A stretch of 64,000 nucleotides of DNA from Kineosporia babensis (GCF_021129305.1 NZ_JAJOMB010000002.1:310001-374000); one strand, 5' to 3'. Positions 26,768 through 36,119 are shown, numbered from the stretch's first letter. Program-made: numbers and translations. Notes: a model not told the origin generated them from the letters alone.

Positions 26768-29700
26768 TCAGGCGTTGACCGGAGACTTCCGGGACGTCTG
26801 CTGCGGCACCGCCGCCTTACGCTGCCGGCGGCGCTCCCGCCGGCCCTCGACCATGGTGTACAGGACCGGGATCAGCACCAGGGTCAGGGCGGTCGAGCTG
26901 ACCAGGCCGCCGATCACCACCACGGCCAGCGGCTGCGAGATGAACCCGCCGTGCCCGGTGATCCCCAGCGCCATCGGCACCAGAGCGAAGATCGTGGCCA
27001 GCGCGGTCATCAGAATCGGCCGCAGCCGCCGCATCCCGCCCTCGGTCACCGCCTCGAGCACCCCCAGGCCGCGCTCGCGGTACTGGTTGATCAGGTCGAC
27101 CAGGACGATCGCGTTGGTCACCACGATGCCGATCAGCATCAGGATGCCGATCATCGCGGCGATGCCCAGCGGGGTGTCGGTGACCAGCAGCAGGGCGAAC
27201 GCCCCGATGAACGCGAACGGGATGGAGACCAGCAGGACCAGCGTCTGCCGGATGCTGCGGAAGACCGCCACGATGAGCAGGAAGACCAGGGCGACGGCCA
27301 TCACCATGGCCAGGCCGAGGGCCGCGAAACTCTCACTCTGGTCGGCACTCACACCACCGATGCTGTGCTCGGCCCCGGCCGGCAGGTCCAGGCCGTCGAG
27401 GGCCTTGGTGACCGCCGCGGTGGCCGCCCCGGTGTCGTCGCCCACCGGGGTCACGGTGACCGTCGCGGTGCGCTCGCCGTCCACCCGGCTCTGCTCGGTG
27501 GGCGCCTCGACCTCTTCGACCTTCGCCACGTCGCCCAGCGGGATCGTCCCGGTGGCCGTAGGCACCGGCAGAGCCCGGATGTCAGCAATGGACGCGGGTG
27601 CCTGGGGAGTCGTCTTCAGGACGACTTCCTGCTCGGTCCCGCCGAGACTGATCTGGGTGACCGTGGTTCCGGCGATCGCGGTGCGCAGGGTCTCGCTGAT
27701 CACCGTGTCGGTGAGCCCGGCCTGGGCGGCGGCCCGGCCGATCCCGGTGATGGCGAACTGCGGCGAGTTCTCGCTCAGGTCACTGCGCACGTCGCCGGCC
27801 TCGGAAAGCCCGGAAAGAGCGTCCTGCACCTGCTGAGTGGCCTCGCCGAGAACCGCGTCGTCGGTGGCGGTGACCACCACCTCGATGTCCGAGCTGAGCC
27901 CGGCCGCGGCCTGGATCGCGAACTTGCCGGCCTCGGGCATCGCGTCGAACTGCTTGCGCAACTCGTCCCGCAGCGCCTGGGTGTCCGCGTCCTCCTTGAG
28001 GGTGAGCGTGTAGGCGGCGTGATTGGCCGAGGACCCGGTGGCGAACAGGCCGCCCGAGGAGCCGATGCTGACCTGGTAGCTCTCGATCCCGTCCAGACCC
28101 TCGACGACCTCCTCGACCTTCTGCACGGCCGCGTCGGTGGTGGCCAGGTTGGTCCCGGCCGGCAGGTCCTGGGTGATCGACAGGCTCTCCTCGCCGGAGT
28201 CGCCCAGGAAGCTGGTCTTCAGCCCACCGGCCATCGCCAGGCTGGCGAACAGCAGCACCACGGCCCCGGCCAGCACCCGCTTGCGCCGGTTCACCGCCCA
28301 GGTGATCACCGCCAGGTAGGTGCGCGGCAGCAGGCCCTCGCGCTCCTCGGCCTCGACCCGCTCGCGGTACTCCTGCGCCGAGACCCCCACCGCGTCCTTC
28401 GGGGTCTTCAGGAACCAGTAGGCCAGCACCGGGATGATGGTGAGCGAGACCAGCAGCGAGGCCAGCATGGCCACCGTGATGGTGATCGCGAACGGTGCGA
28501 ACAGCTCCCCGACCAGCCCGCCGACGAAGGCGATCGGCAGGAAGACCGCCACCGTGGTCAGGGTGGAGGAGGTGACCGCGGAGGAGACCTCGCGGACCGC
28601 GGTGAAGATCGCGCTCTGGCGGTCCTCGCCGTAGCCGAGGTGGCGTTTGATGTTCTCCAGCACCACGATCGAGTCGTCCACGATCCGGCCCACCGCGATG
28701 GTCAGGCCGCCCAGGGTGAGCATGTTCAGCGAGTAGTCCTGCAGCCAGATCACGATCAGCGCGACCAGCAGCGACAGCGGGATCGACATGGCGGTGACCA
28801 GGGTGGAGCGGGCCGAGCGCAGGAACAGCACGATCACCAGCACGGCCATCACCAGGCCGAGACCGCCCTCCTCGAGCAGCCCGCGCACCGCGTCCCGCAC
28901 CGGCGGCCCGCTGTCCGAGACCACCACGATGCTCACGCCGTTGCCCAGGGCCTGTTCCAGGCCGGGCAGTTTCTCGGTGACCCCGTCGGAGACCGAGGAG
29001 GAACTGCCGTTGTGCGCCATCGTGATCGAGACACCGAGGCTGGGACGACCGTCGGTCCGGGTGATCGAGGTGGCGTCGGTCTCGGCGGAGGCGACCTGGG
29101 CGACGTCCTTCAGCTGCACGGCCTGGCCACCGGTGGGCGGGGCGGGGAGCCAGAGGTTCTGGATCGCCTTGAGGTCGGAGACGGCGGCACCGACCTGGAC
29201 GCTGACGTCCTTGCCCTCGGTGTCGACCGAACCGGCCGCCGAGACCGTGCCCATGGTCTGCAGCGCGGTGGTGACGGCGGTGACCGGCTGGCCGGCGGCG
29301 GCGAGCTTCGCGGCGTCCGGGGTGACGGTGACCGTCCGTTCGGTGACCCCCGAGACCGAGACCTCGTTCACCCCGTCCACACCCTGCAGGGCGGGCACGA
29401 CCTCGGACTGGACCTTCTGAGCCAGGGCCTCCTGCGCCGCCTGGTCGCCGTCGGACAGGACGGCCAGCGTCATCGTCGGCAGGTCGCCGGTCGAGCCGGT
29501 GGCCACCTCGGGCTCCACCGTCGAGGGGAGCGAGGCGACCCGGCTCAGCGCCTGGCGCACCGAGTTCGCGACGTCCTCGGTGTCCACCCCGAACTCGAAC
29601 ATCATCGTGGTGGTGGACAGTCCCTGCATCGAGGTGGACTGGTAGGTCTCCAGCCCGTCCAGGTTCGCCACCGCGTCCTCGATCGGGACGGTGACCTGCT

Positions 29701-29884
29701 CCTCGACCACCGCGGGGGAGGCCCCCGGATAGGGCGCCACCACGGTCACGGCCGGAAAGGCCAGATCGGGCAGCAGTTGCTGCTTCAGGGACCCGGCGGC
29801 GTAGACCCCCAGTCCCACCACCAGGACACAGACGAGCGCGACCAGCTTGCGGTTGATCACGCTGAATCTCGAGAGTATCGACAC
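26768..29884 (-). CDS. RND-family efflux transporter (AcrB/SwrC-like)
   Basis: 1038 aa proton-driven exporter in the cytoplasmic membrane. GTG start at 29884. TM1 is near residues 13-33, and two large extracytoplasmic porter loops follow the usual internal duplication. TM4 carries the proton-relay pair in 'VGRIVDDSIVVLEN' (about residue 400). The second-half TM10 region reads 'GIVVTNAIVLVDLINQYRERG', as in Gram-positive RND pumps such as SwrC rather than the Lys of AcrB. No adaptor or outer-membrane partner is near, as expected for an actinobacterium. A NarL-type two-component system lies immediately upstream on the same strand. Confidence 0.94.
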   Translation of the reverse strand: MSILSRFSVINRKLVALVCVLVVGLGVYAAGSLKQQLLPDLAFPAVTVVAPYPGASPAVVEEQVTVPIEDAVANLDGLETYQSTSMQGLSTTTMMFEFGVDTEDVANSVRQALSRVASLPSTVEPEVATGSTGDLPTMTLAVLSDGDQAAQEALAQKVQSEVVPALQGVDGVNEVSVSGVTERTVTVTPDAAKLAAAGQPVTAVTTALQTMGTVSAAGSVDTEGKDVSVQVGAAVSDLKAIQNLWLPAPPTGGQAVQLKDVAQVASAETDATSITRTDGRPSLGVSITMAHNGSSSSVSDGVTEKLPGLEQALGNGVSIVVVSDSGPPVRDAVRGLLEEGGLGLVMAVLVIVLFLRSARSTLVTAMSIPLSLLVALIVIWLQDYSLNMLTLGGLTIAVGRIVDDSIVVLENIKRHLGYGEDRQSAIFTAVREVSSAVTSSTLTTVAVFLPIAFVGGLVGELFAPFAITITVAMLASLLVSLTIIPVLAYWFLKTPKDAVGVSAQEYRERVEAEEREGLLPRTYLAVITWAVNRRKRVLAGAVVLLFASLAMAGGLKTSFLGDSGEESLSITQDLPAGTNLATTDAAVQKVEEVVEGLDGIESYQVSIGSSGGLFATGSSANHAAYTLTLKEDADTQALRDELRKQFDAMPEAGKFAIQAAAGLSSDIEVVVTATDDAVLGEATQQVQDALSGLSEAGDVRSDLSENSPQFAITGIGRAAAQAGLTDTVISETLRTAIAGTTVTQISLGGTEQEVVLKTTPQAPASIADIRALPVPTATGTIPLGDVAKVEEVEAPTEQSRVDGERTATVTVTPVGDDTGAATAAVTKALDGLDLPAGAEHSIGGVSADQSESFAALGLAMVMAVALVFLLIVAVFRSIRQTLVLLVSIPFAFIGAFALLLVTDTPLGIAAMIGILMLIGIVVTNAIVLVDLINQYRERGLGVLEAVTEGGMRRLRPILMTALATIFALVPMALGITGHGGFISQPLAVVVIGGLVSSTALTLVLIPVLYTMVEGRRERRRQRKAAVPQQTSRKSPVNA

Positions 29885-29999
29885 CGGAGACCTCGGTTCG
29901 GGAGATGTCTTCTAGGGCGGCCGCGCGACGTCGCTGCGGCCTGCTTCAGTCTCGAAGAGACGAAGGGCCCTTCACATCAGCCCGAGGGCGATACCGGGC

Positions 30000-30018
30000 T
30001 GCTACTCCAGTAGCAGAG
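30000..30018. promoter_or_regulatory. Operator-like dyad upstream of RND gene
   Basis: TGCTACT-CC-AGTAGCA (30000-30015) is a perfect 16-bp dyad. CTACTCCAGTAGCAG (30003-30017) recurs exactly, on the other strand, at 32001-32015 upstream of the sensor kinase. It is a candidate shared binding site for the NarL-type or MerR-type regulator. Confidence 0.65.
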
Positions 30019-30049
30019 TCTCGACCCCTGGCTACCGCAGGAGTAGACC

Positions 30050-30724
30050 TCAGACCGGGCGTTCACCCGGCCGGGCCAGGCCGTGCTGGTAGGCGAGAAC
30101 TACCAATTGCGCCCGGTCTCGCACCCCGAGCTTGGTCATCGCCCGGTGCGCGTGGGTTTTCGCGGTCAGGGTGGAAACGCCCAACCGAGTCCCGATCTCC
30201 TCGTTCGAGAAGCCGTAGGCGGCCAGCACGGTCACCTCGCGCTCGCGGGCGGTCAGCAGACCGGCCTGGGGCAGTTCGGGCAGCGGGGTCTCGGACCGGG
30301 TGAGCAAGTGACTCACCAGGCCGCGAGTTGCCTTGGGGGACAGCAGGGACTCGCCGGCCGCGACGGTCCGGATCCCGTTGAGGACGTCGTCCGGGCCGAC
30401 GTTCTTGCCCAGGAAACCGCTGGCCCCGGCGCGCAGCGCGTGCAGCACGTTCTCGTCGTTCTCGAAGGTGGTGAGCACGAGAACCCTTACCCCGGCCAGA
30501 TCCTCGTCGGCGGCGATCTGCCGGGTGGCCTCGATCCCGTCGGTACCGGGCATTCTCAGGTCCATCAGGACCACGTCGGCGCGCTCGGAACGGGCCAGGG
30601 CCACCGCCTCGGCCCCGTTCCTCGCCTCGCCGACCACCTCGATGTCGTCCTCCGACTCCAGGATCAGCCGGTATCCGGCCCGGATCAGGGCCTGGTCGTC
30701 GGCCAGCAGCACCCGGATGCTCAC
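30050..30724 (-). CDS. NarL-family two-component response regulator
   Basis: 224 aa. The receiver has all acidic residues: LLADDQ near the N-terminus, phosphoacceptor Asp55 in 'DVVLMDLRMPG', and Lys in GFLGKNV. LuxR-type HTH at the C-terminus ('LTAREREVTVLAAYGFSNEEIGTRLGVS'). Start GTG at 30724 overlaps the kinase stop by 4 nt, so they form a cognate pair. It probably regulates the downstream RND pump, given the shared dyads at 30000 and 32004. Confidence 0.96.
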   Translation of the reverse strand: MSIRVLLADDQALIRAGYRLILESEDDIEVVGEARNGAEAVALARSERADVVLMDLRMPGTDGIEATRQIAADEDLAGVRVLVLTTFENDENVLHALRAGASGFLGKNVGPDDVLNGIRTVAAGESLLSPKATRGLVSHLLTRSETPLPELPQAGLLTAREREVTVLAAYGFSNEEIGTRLGVSTLTAKTHAHRAMTKLGVRDRAQLVVLAYQHGLARPGERPV

Positions 30725-31932
30725 GCCGGCTCCGGCGCGGTGCGGGTGATCGGGGGAGTGGGCATACTGACCTGGACCACGAAACGTCCTTCGCCGGTGA
30801 GTTCGGTGTGCAGGGTGCCGGCGGCCGCCGCGACCCGTTCGCTCATCCCGAGCAGACCGTAGCCGGAACCCGCACCGGGGGTGTGAGCGGCCCGCAGATT
30901 GCTCACCCGGATCTCGATCGTGCTGTTCCGGTAACGAATTTCCAGGTCGGTGCGGCCGGTGCCGTACTTGTGCGCGTTGGTGAGCGCCTCCTGGATGATC
31001 CGGTAGGCGGCCAGATCGGTCACCGAGGGCAGTTTGCGCGGGTCCCCGCTGATCGCGGTGGCGACCTCGTGGTCCACCCCGGCCATCGACTGCAGCAGGT
31101 CGGGCAGGCGTTCCAGGCCGGGGGCGGGCTCGGTGGAGGCCGGATCGCCGGGCTGGCGCAGCACCCCGACGATCGAGCCGAGTTCGGTCAGCACGGTGTC
31201 GCAGGCCTCACGGATGTGCAGCACGGCCGGGGCGATCGCCTCCGGCCGCCGGGTGAGCAGGTGGCTGACCGCCCCGGCCTGCACGTTGATCACGGCGATG
31301 TGGTGCGCCACCACGTCGTGCAGCTCTCGGGCGATCCGCAGCCGTTCCTGGATCACCCGGCGCTGGGCCTCTTCCTCGCGGGTCTGCTCGGCTCGCTGGG
31401 CCCGGTCCTGGATCGCGGCGATGAAGGCCCGGCGGTTGCGCGCGGCCTCGCCGACCGCCGTGCCCACGGTGACCCACAACAGCGTGCCGATGCCCTCGGC
31501 GGGTACCGGCCAGCCGTCCGAGACATAGATCTCGGCCACCCACATCGCAGCGACCGCACCCGCTGCGACAGGTACCGCGTTCTTCCGCGCCACCTTCAGG
31601 CCGAGCGAGTAAGTGATGAACCCGAGGGCCATCTGCGGGCCCGGGTCGTGGCCGTCGGTGACCACCGAGAAGAGCGCGCAGACGGCGGCCGTGCCCAGGG
31701 TGACCAGGCGCGGGTCGAAACTGCGCAGGGAGACCGCGACCAGCACGATCGCGGCGCTGATCGAGACGGTGAGCGGGGTGGCCGGATGGTTCAGGCCGGG
31801 TGGTTCGGTGTCACGGGTGGTCCACCAGCTCAGCAGCAACAGCCCGGCGACCGCGAAACCCCAGACCAGGTCGGCGTAATGGGGATGCTCGCGGATACCG
31901 CGCCGGATCCGGGAGACGGCGGTGTCGGGCAC
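30721..31932 (-). CDS. Sensor histidine kinase (NarL-partner, HisKA_3 type)
   Basis: 403 aa from GTG 31932. Four to five N-terminal transmembrane helices (about 20-165) with little extracytoplasmic loop, so it probably senses within or at the membrane. Dimerisation/phosphoacceptor helix 'RLRIARELHDVVAHHIAVINV' (His in ELHDV), then a GHKL ATPase with 'QEALTNAHKYG' as N-box and 'GSGYGLLGMSERV' as G-box. It is translationally coupled to the NarL regulator, an arrangement common for Gram-positive pump or envelope-stress systems. Confidence 0.95.
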   Translation of the reverse strand: MPDTAVSRIRRGIREHPHYADLVWGFAVAGLLLLSWWTTRDTEPPGLNHPATPLTVSISAAIVLVAVSLRSFDPRLVTLGTAAVCALFSVVTDGHDPGPQMALGFITYSLGLKVARKNAVPVAAGAVAAMWVAEIYVSDGWPVPAEGIGTLLWVTVGTAVGEAARNRRAFIAAIQDRAQRAEQTREEEAQRRVIQERLRIARELHDVVAHHIAVINVQAGAVSHLLTRRPEAIAPAVLHIREACDTVLTELGSIVGVLRQPGDPASTEPAPGLERLPDLLQSMAGVDHEVATAISGDPRKLPSVTDLAAYRIIQEALTNAHKYGTGRTDLEIRYRNSTIEIRVSNLRAAHTPGAGSGYGLLGMSERVAAAAGTLHTELTGEGRFVVQVSMPTPPITRTAPEPA

Positions 31933-32000
31933 GGCGTCAGGCTACGCTCCGCCCGGTGGCGGTTTCGTCCCCCGCGCGGCGTAGCCGCAGGTCCTCCCCG

Positions 32001-32015
32001 CTGCTACTGGAGTAG
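32001..32015. promoter_or_regulatory. Operator-like dyad upstream of the kinase gene
   Basis: Reverse complement CTACTCCAGTAGCAG is identical to 30003-30017. The dyad core CTACTGGAGTAG (32004-32015) overlaps the last codons of the MerR gene and lies about 70 nt before the kinase start. Confidence 0.6.
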
Positions 32016-32351
32016 TAGGGGCTCCTGGCCGAGCAGGTTCCCGAGTTCGCAACGGGCCCGCTCCAGCCGTTCGATGTTCTCGGTGAGCTCGGCGTGCAGC
32101 GTGCTCAGGGCCTCGCGGGGCACCTGCTCGGCGGTGCCCATCTCGGCGATCCGGTGCAGCGAGAACCCCAGGTCGGTGAGCTGTTTGATGCGCAGGATGC
32201 GGGCCCGGTGGGCGCTGTCGTACTGCTTGTAGCCGTTCGTCCGGCGCTGCGGCTCGGGCAGCAGGCCCACCTCGTGGTAGTGCCGGACGGTGCGCAGCGT
32301 GACTCCGGTCAGCTCGGCGATCTCGCGGGTGCTCCAGGACGGGTTGGTCAT
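32004..32351 (-). CDS. MerR-family transcription regulator
   Basis: 115 aa. N-terminal winged HTH 'WSTREIAELTGVTLRTVRHYHEVGLLPEPQRRTNGYKQYDSA' is the signature of the family, followed by 'RILRIKQLTDLGFSLHRIAEM' and a short coiled coil (about 75-108). There is no ligand-binding domain or Cys cluster, so it is a minimal dimeric MerR. It is upstream of, and same-strand with, the kinase-regulator pair, and its 3' end carries the dyad shared with the RND promoter. Confidence 0.92.
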   Translation of the reverse strand: MTNPSWSTREIAELTGVTLRTVRHYHEVGLLPEPQRRTNGYKQYDSAHRARILRIKQLTDLGFSLHRIAEMGTAEQVPREALSTLHAELTENIERLERARCELGNLLGQEPLLLQ

Positions 32352-32587
32352 GACGCTCGTTGTTCCCTCCGGCTCGGCGGCTGCCCTTCTACTGTCGGGC
32401 GGGCCGGGCCCTGGGGGCAGTGACGTGACGTCATCCCTGGACCCGGACGAATGTCATGTCCCACCGATGAGCTTTGCCCGATTCCGGTCCGTTCTCTTAC
32501 GGTGACGCATAGCGCCGGTCAAATCTTCGTCAAGCAGGCTGAACCGGCCAAGCCAGCGGTTACGCTTCCTGAACGTAATCAATCGTC

Positions 32588-32613
32588 GCCTCAGCGCGCT
32601 CGCGGGCTGAGGC
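32588..32613 (+). promoter_or_regulatory. Leader hairpin before the GH26 gene
   Basis: An 8-bp perfect stem (32588-32595 with 32606-32613) immediately before AGGAGG (32615-32620), which is itself 12 nt from the ATG. It may influence ribosome access. Confidence 0.45.
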
Positions 32614-32632
32614 AGGAGGCCGGTGCCCGTTC

Positions 32633-34168
32633 ATGCCTGATCGTCCCTCGCACCCGTACGGGCTGGACCCGGCCGACGAGCCGGCCCGGCCGACGCGGCG
32701 GCTGTCCGAACCGGAACCGGCGTCGGTGGCCGACGAGGAACCCCAGGTGCAGCCGCCGCACGCCCGTGGCTTCGGGGCCGACCAGGCTGCTCGCGCGGCC
32801 CGCTCCGAGCGCCGGGCGGCGCCGCGGCCCGGCAGCCGCCGCGCCCTGCGCGAGGAGGAGGACGCACAGCGCCCGCCCCGCGGCCGGCACCTGCAGCTCC
32901 CGCAGATCGCGGCCGCCGCGCTGGGCGTGCTGGCGATCCTCGGCGGAGTGGTCGTGGCGCTGGACAAGATCCCCGCAGACGCTCCGGAGAGCAGCGCGGC
33001 GATGACCTCCACCACCGCGGTCTCCGAACTGCCCTCGGTCTCGATGGACGCCACCCCGTCGATCGCCGCCGAGGTGGCCGAGACCCAGGCCGCCCGGCGG
33101 CCGGTCAGCCTGGGCCAGGCCCCGGCGATCGCCCAGGTCGCGGACCGGGACAAGCTGGCCGAGGCCGCGGCCAAGGCTGCTCAGAAGGCCAAGAAGGCGG
33201 AGGAGGCGGCGCAGACCAAGGCCGTCGCCGACACCGGCCGCCCGCGCAGCTTCGGCGCGGCCGAGCACGTGAAGCTCGGCGTGTTCCGCGGCACCTCACC
33301 GGCCGAGGTGGACAGCTTCGGCAACTGGCTGGGCCGCGACGTCGACTACGCGCTGGACTTCTCCACCCGCACCAGCTGGGACGAGATCGCCAACCCGCAC
33401 TACATGCTGGACGCCTGGAAGGGCTCCGGCTACCGGATGGTCTACGCCACCGCGCTGCTGCCCACCCAGGACAAGTCGGCCACCATGGCGGCCGGTGCCC
33501 GCGGGGAGTACGACGAGCACTTCCGGACCCTCGCGCAGAACCTGGTGAACGCCGGGCAGGGCGATGCGATCCTGCGGCTGGGCTGGGAGTTCAACCTGAG
33601 CGCCTCGCGCTGGCACCCGGACACCAAGGAGAACTTCATCGGGTACTGGCAGCACATCGTCAAGGCGATGCGCTCGGTCCCGGGCACCGAGAACCTGCAG
33701 TTCGACTGGAACCCGAACATCGGCGGCGAGAAGTACGACTCGCGCAAGTACTACCCGGGCAACGAGTACGTGGACTACATCAGCGTGGACATCTACGACA
33801 TCTCCTGGGCGCCGGGCGCCTACCCGTTCCCGGCCGACTGCGACGCCGACTGCAAGCAGCAGCGCCGCGAGGTGGCCTGGGACGACAAGCTGAACGGCAC
33901 CTTCGGGCTGAACACCTGGGCCGACTTCGCCCGCTCGAAGGGCAAGCCGATGGGTCTGCCGGAATGGGGTCTGTGGGAGCGCCCGGACGGGCACGGCGGC
34001 GGTGACAACCCGTACTACATCGAGCAGATGTACAAGTTCATGAACGACCCGAAGAACAACGTGGCCTACCAGGCCTACTTCGAGTTCGACGTGGGCGACA
34101 ACGGCAACCACGCGCTGTCCACCCACACCACGGCCGGCGGGGCCTTCCGCGACCTGCTGGGCAAGTGA
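32633..34168 (+). CDS. Membrane-anchored GH26 beta-mannanase-like glycoside hydrolase
   Basis: 511 aa. A long Arg/Pro-rich cytosolic N-terminus (1-88), one transmembrane helix (about 90-110, IAAAALGVLAILGGVVVAL), and an Ala/Lys-rich extracellular stalk (about 170-205) precede the catalytic domain from about 215. Candidate acid/base Glu319 lies in RLGWEFN and nucleophile Glu444 in GLPEWGLW, spaced as in GH26 enzymes; 'FDWNPNIGG' and 'VDYISVDIYD' support the barrel. It would hydrolyse or remodel a mannan-like or related surface glycan. Only 6 nt from the convergent lectin gene. Confidence 0.9.
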   Translation: MPDRPSHPYGLDPADEPARPTRRLSEPEPASVADEEPQVQPPHARGFGADQAARAARSERRAAPRPGSRRALREEEDAQRPPRGRHLQLPQIAAAALGVLAILGGVVVALDKIPADAPESSAAMTSTTAVSELPSVSMDATPSIAAEVAETQAARRPVSLGQAPAIAQVADRDKLAEAAAKAAQKAKKAEEAAQTKAVADTGRPRSFGAAEHVKLGVFRGTSPAEVDSFGNWLGRDVDYALDFSTRTSWDEIANPHYMLDAWKGSGYRMVYATALLPTQDKSATMAAGARGEYDEHFRTLAQNLVNAGQGDAILRLGWEFNLSASRWHPDTKENFIGYWQHIVKAMRSVPGTENLQFDWNPNIGGEKYDSRKYYPGNEYVDYISVDIYDISWAPGAYPFPADCDADCKQQRREVAWDDKLNGTFGLNTWADFARSKGKPMGLPEWGLWERPDGHGGGDNPYYIEQMYKFMNDPKNNVAYQAYFEFDVGDNGNHALSTHTTAGGAFRDLLGK

Positions 34169-34174
34169 GGCCGT

Positions 34175-35563
34175 TCAGCCGGACACGGAGCTGAAGGCCG
34201 GGGGCTGAGGTCGGCAGAGCTCGGCGGGAACCGTCCCGCCGAGCAGGGGCTGTCTCAGCTCGGCCGGTCCGGGGTCGATCCCGGCGAGCCGGCAGAGCAA
34301 CTCCAGGCCCTGGAACTGGGCCAGCCAGCGCAGGCCGGGCCGGAAGGCGAGCGGGCTCTGCATGTGGGCCACGGCCGAGCTGGCGCTCAGGTGCTCCAGG
34401 CCGAACGACTCCTCGGGTTCCGCCTCGGTCATCCGGACCACGGCCTTGCCGTACCGGTGCATCGTCCATTCGATCGGCTGCAGCAGGCCGGGGTCGCGCG
34501 ACTCCTGGAACACCGTGCCCCCGGCCGAGATCGCGGCCTCCGGGAACCGGGGCGCCCCGACCAGCAGCAGGGTGTGCTGAGCGAAGGGCACGGCGGCCAC
34601 CGGGATCCGGGCCGGGTCCTTGGTCAGGAGCTGCTGCCAGGTGCTGCGCTGCGGGTTCGGGACGCCGGCCTGACTCAGCACCTCGATCGGCGGGCGGTCC
34701 AGCACCACGGCCACCGAGTAGCCCTGCCCACCGGTCAGCGAGTCGAAGCAGATCTGCAGATCCTGTTGCCGCGGGCCGGATTCCGGCCGCAGACGGGAAG
34801 CCGGCCGACGGTTCGCCGCGTGCGCCAGGTGCGAGGCTCGCGACCAGACCACGGCACCGCACTCGTCCTGCAGTTCCACCGCGCCGGAGCGCACCACCAG
34901 CTCCGCCCCCGGCCCGGCGATCTCCTCGAGGACCCGCCCCCCACAACGCAAACGCAGCATTCCGTCGTCGTCCAGGACCAGAGACGTCCCCTGTTCCTGC
35001 ACGCTCGAGGCCACCACGTCAAACCCCAGCGAACGGATGTAAAGGTGCACCCCGTGCTCGGTGTGAAACAGCACGGTGCTGCCGTCTTCGCTGGTCAGTG
35101 ACTGGTGGCGGAGCGATTCACCGGGTTGTAGCCGGGCTCCCCGGCCGGGCCGGGCGATCGGCGCCCGAGTGGGGGACGCGACCGAGCCGGTGGACCAGAC
35201 CGCGGTGCCCTCAGCGTCCATAAGCACTGCACTGCCGTTGTCGAGCACGCACAGCCGCTCGGCTCCCGAACCCTGAGTACCGCTGTGCCACAACGGAACC
35301 CGGTCGTGGTCCCAGATCGTCAGCGCACCGTCCAGCCCGAACGCGAATGTGCTGGTGCCGCAGGGGATGCCGGCCGGGGCAGACCAGATGCTCTCGTCGT
35401 GCAGGTTGTCGTACAGCGTGGTGCCGTCCGGAAAGCTGTTCTGCAGGACGAATCGGCCGGACTCGGAAGTGAGGGACTGGCAGAAGAGGTACTCGCCCGG
35501 TTCGAGCCCGGAACCGCCGTGGTTGCTGTGCAGTGGCCTCATGAAAGGGGACACGTCGGGCAT
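34175..35563 (-). CDS. Bulb-type (mannose) lectin-domain protein without a signal peptide
   Basis: 462 aa. Two B-lectin units: residues about 18-130 ('LEPGEYLFCQSLTSESGRFVLQ', 'LCVLDNGSAVLMD...AVWSTG') and about 145-245 ('LQPGESLRHQSLTSEDGSTVLF', 'LVLDDDGMLRL', 'AVVWSRAS'). The remaining 200 residues resemble the DUF6461-type domains of actinobacteria ('CFDSLTGGQGYSVAVVLDRPPIEVLSQAGV'); this match is tentative. No signal peptide or membrane helix, so it is either cytosolic or exported by a non-Sec route. Divergent from the DinB-like gene across 52 nt. Confidence 0.82.
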   Translation of the reverse strand: MPDVSPFMRPLHSNHGGSGLEPGEYLFCQSLTSESGRFVLQNSFPDGTTLYDNLHDESIWSAPAGIPCGTSTFAFGLDGALTIWDHDRVPLWHSGTQGSGAERLCVLDNGSAVLMDAEGTAVWSTGSVASPTRAPIARPGRGARLQPGESLRHQSLTSEDGSTVLFHTEHGVHLYIRSLGFDVVASSVQEQGTSLVLDDDGMLRLRCGGRVLEEIAGPGAELVVRSGAVELQDECGAVVWSRASHLAHAANRRPASRLRPESGPRQQDLQICFDSLTGGQGYSVAVVLDRPPIEVLSQAGVPNPQRSTWQQLLTKDPARIPVAAVPFAQHTLLLVGAPRFPEAAISAGGTVFQESRDPGLLQPIEWTMHRYGKAVVRMTEAEPEESFGLEHLSASSAVAHMQSPLAFRPGLRWLAQFQGLELLCRLAGIDPGPAELRQPLLGGTVPAELCRPQPPAFSSVSG

Positions 35564-35615
35564 CGGTGTCCCGGTTCATCTGGCACCGGCCCGCAACGCG
35601 CCTAGGCTCGCGGAC

Positions 35616-36119
35616 ATGAACACTGCTGAACTGCTTGAGGACGGTTACGAGCGGGTCCGCGAGTCGCTCGCCCAGGTGGCCTCCGGGTTGAGTGCCGAGC
35701 AGCTGGCCCACCGGCCGGGTGGCACCGGTAACTCGATCGGCTGGCTGCTCTGGCACCTCACCCGGGTGCAGGACGACCACGTGGCCGACGTGGCCGGAAC
35801 CGAACAGGTCTACACCGCACAGGGATTCGCCCGGCGCTTCGACCTGCCGTTCGACGACAAGGACCATGGATACGGCCATACCAGCGAGCAGGTCGCGCAG
35901 GTGCGGGTGGCGGATCCGCAGCTGCTGGTGGACTACTACGAGGCGGTGCACGCGCACACGCTGCAGTACGTGGCCGGGCTGAAGGACGCGGACCTGGACC
36001 GGATCGTCGACGAGGCCTGGGACCCGCCGGTGACCCTGGGTGTGCGGCTGATCAGCGTGATGGACGACGACGCGCAGCACGTGGGGCAGGCCGCCTACAT
36101 CCGCGGCCTTCTCACCTGA
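35616..36119 (+). CDS. DinB-like (DUF664) four-helix protein
   Basis: 167 aa of the DinB/mycothiol-dependent enzyme fold. Metal-ligand candidates: His in 'IGWLLWHLTRVQDDHVADVAG' and the C-terminal 'MDDDAQHVGQAAYIRGL', the usual positions. Members include mycothiol-dependent thiol transferases; the substrate here is unknown. ATG at 35616. The stop overlaps the convergent kinase-fold gene by 8 nt. Confidence 0.9.
   Translation: MNTAELLEDGYERVRESLAQVASGLSAEQLAHRPGGTGNSIGWLLWHLTRVQDDHVADVAGTEQVYTAQGFARRFDLPFDDKDHGYGHTSEQVAQVRVADPQLLVDYYEAVHAHTLQYVAGLKDADLDRIVDEAWDPPVTLGVRLISVMDDDAQHVGQAAYIRGLLT

Noticed and set aside
26759-30013. Long plus-strand open frame opposite the RND pump
   Set aside because: Antisense shadow: His/Arg/Asp/Gly-rich, whereas the minus strand encodes a full RND transporter.
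32560-32578. TTACG...CGTAA dyad upstream of the GH26 gene as an operator
   Set aside because: Arms are only 5 bp with a 9-nt centre, so it is expected by chance in a window of this size.
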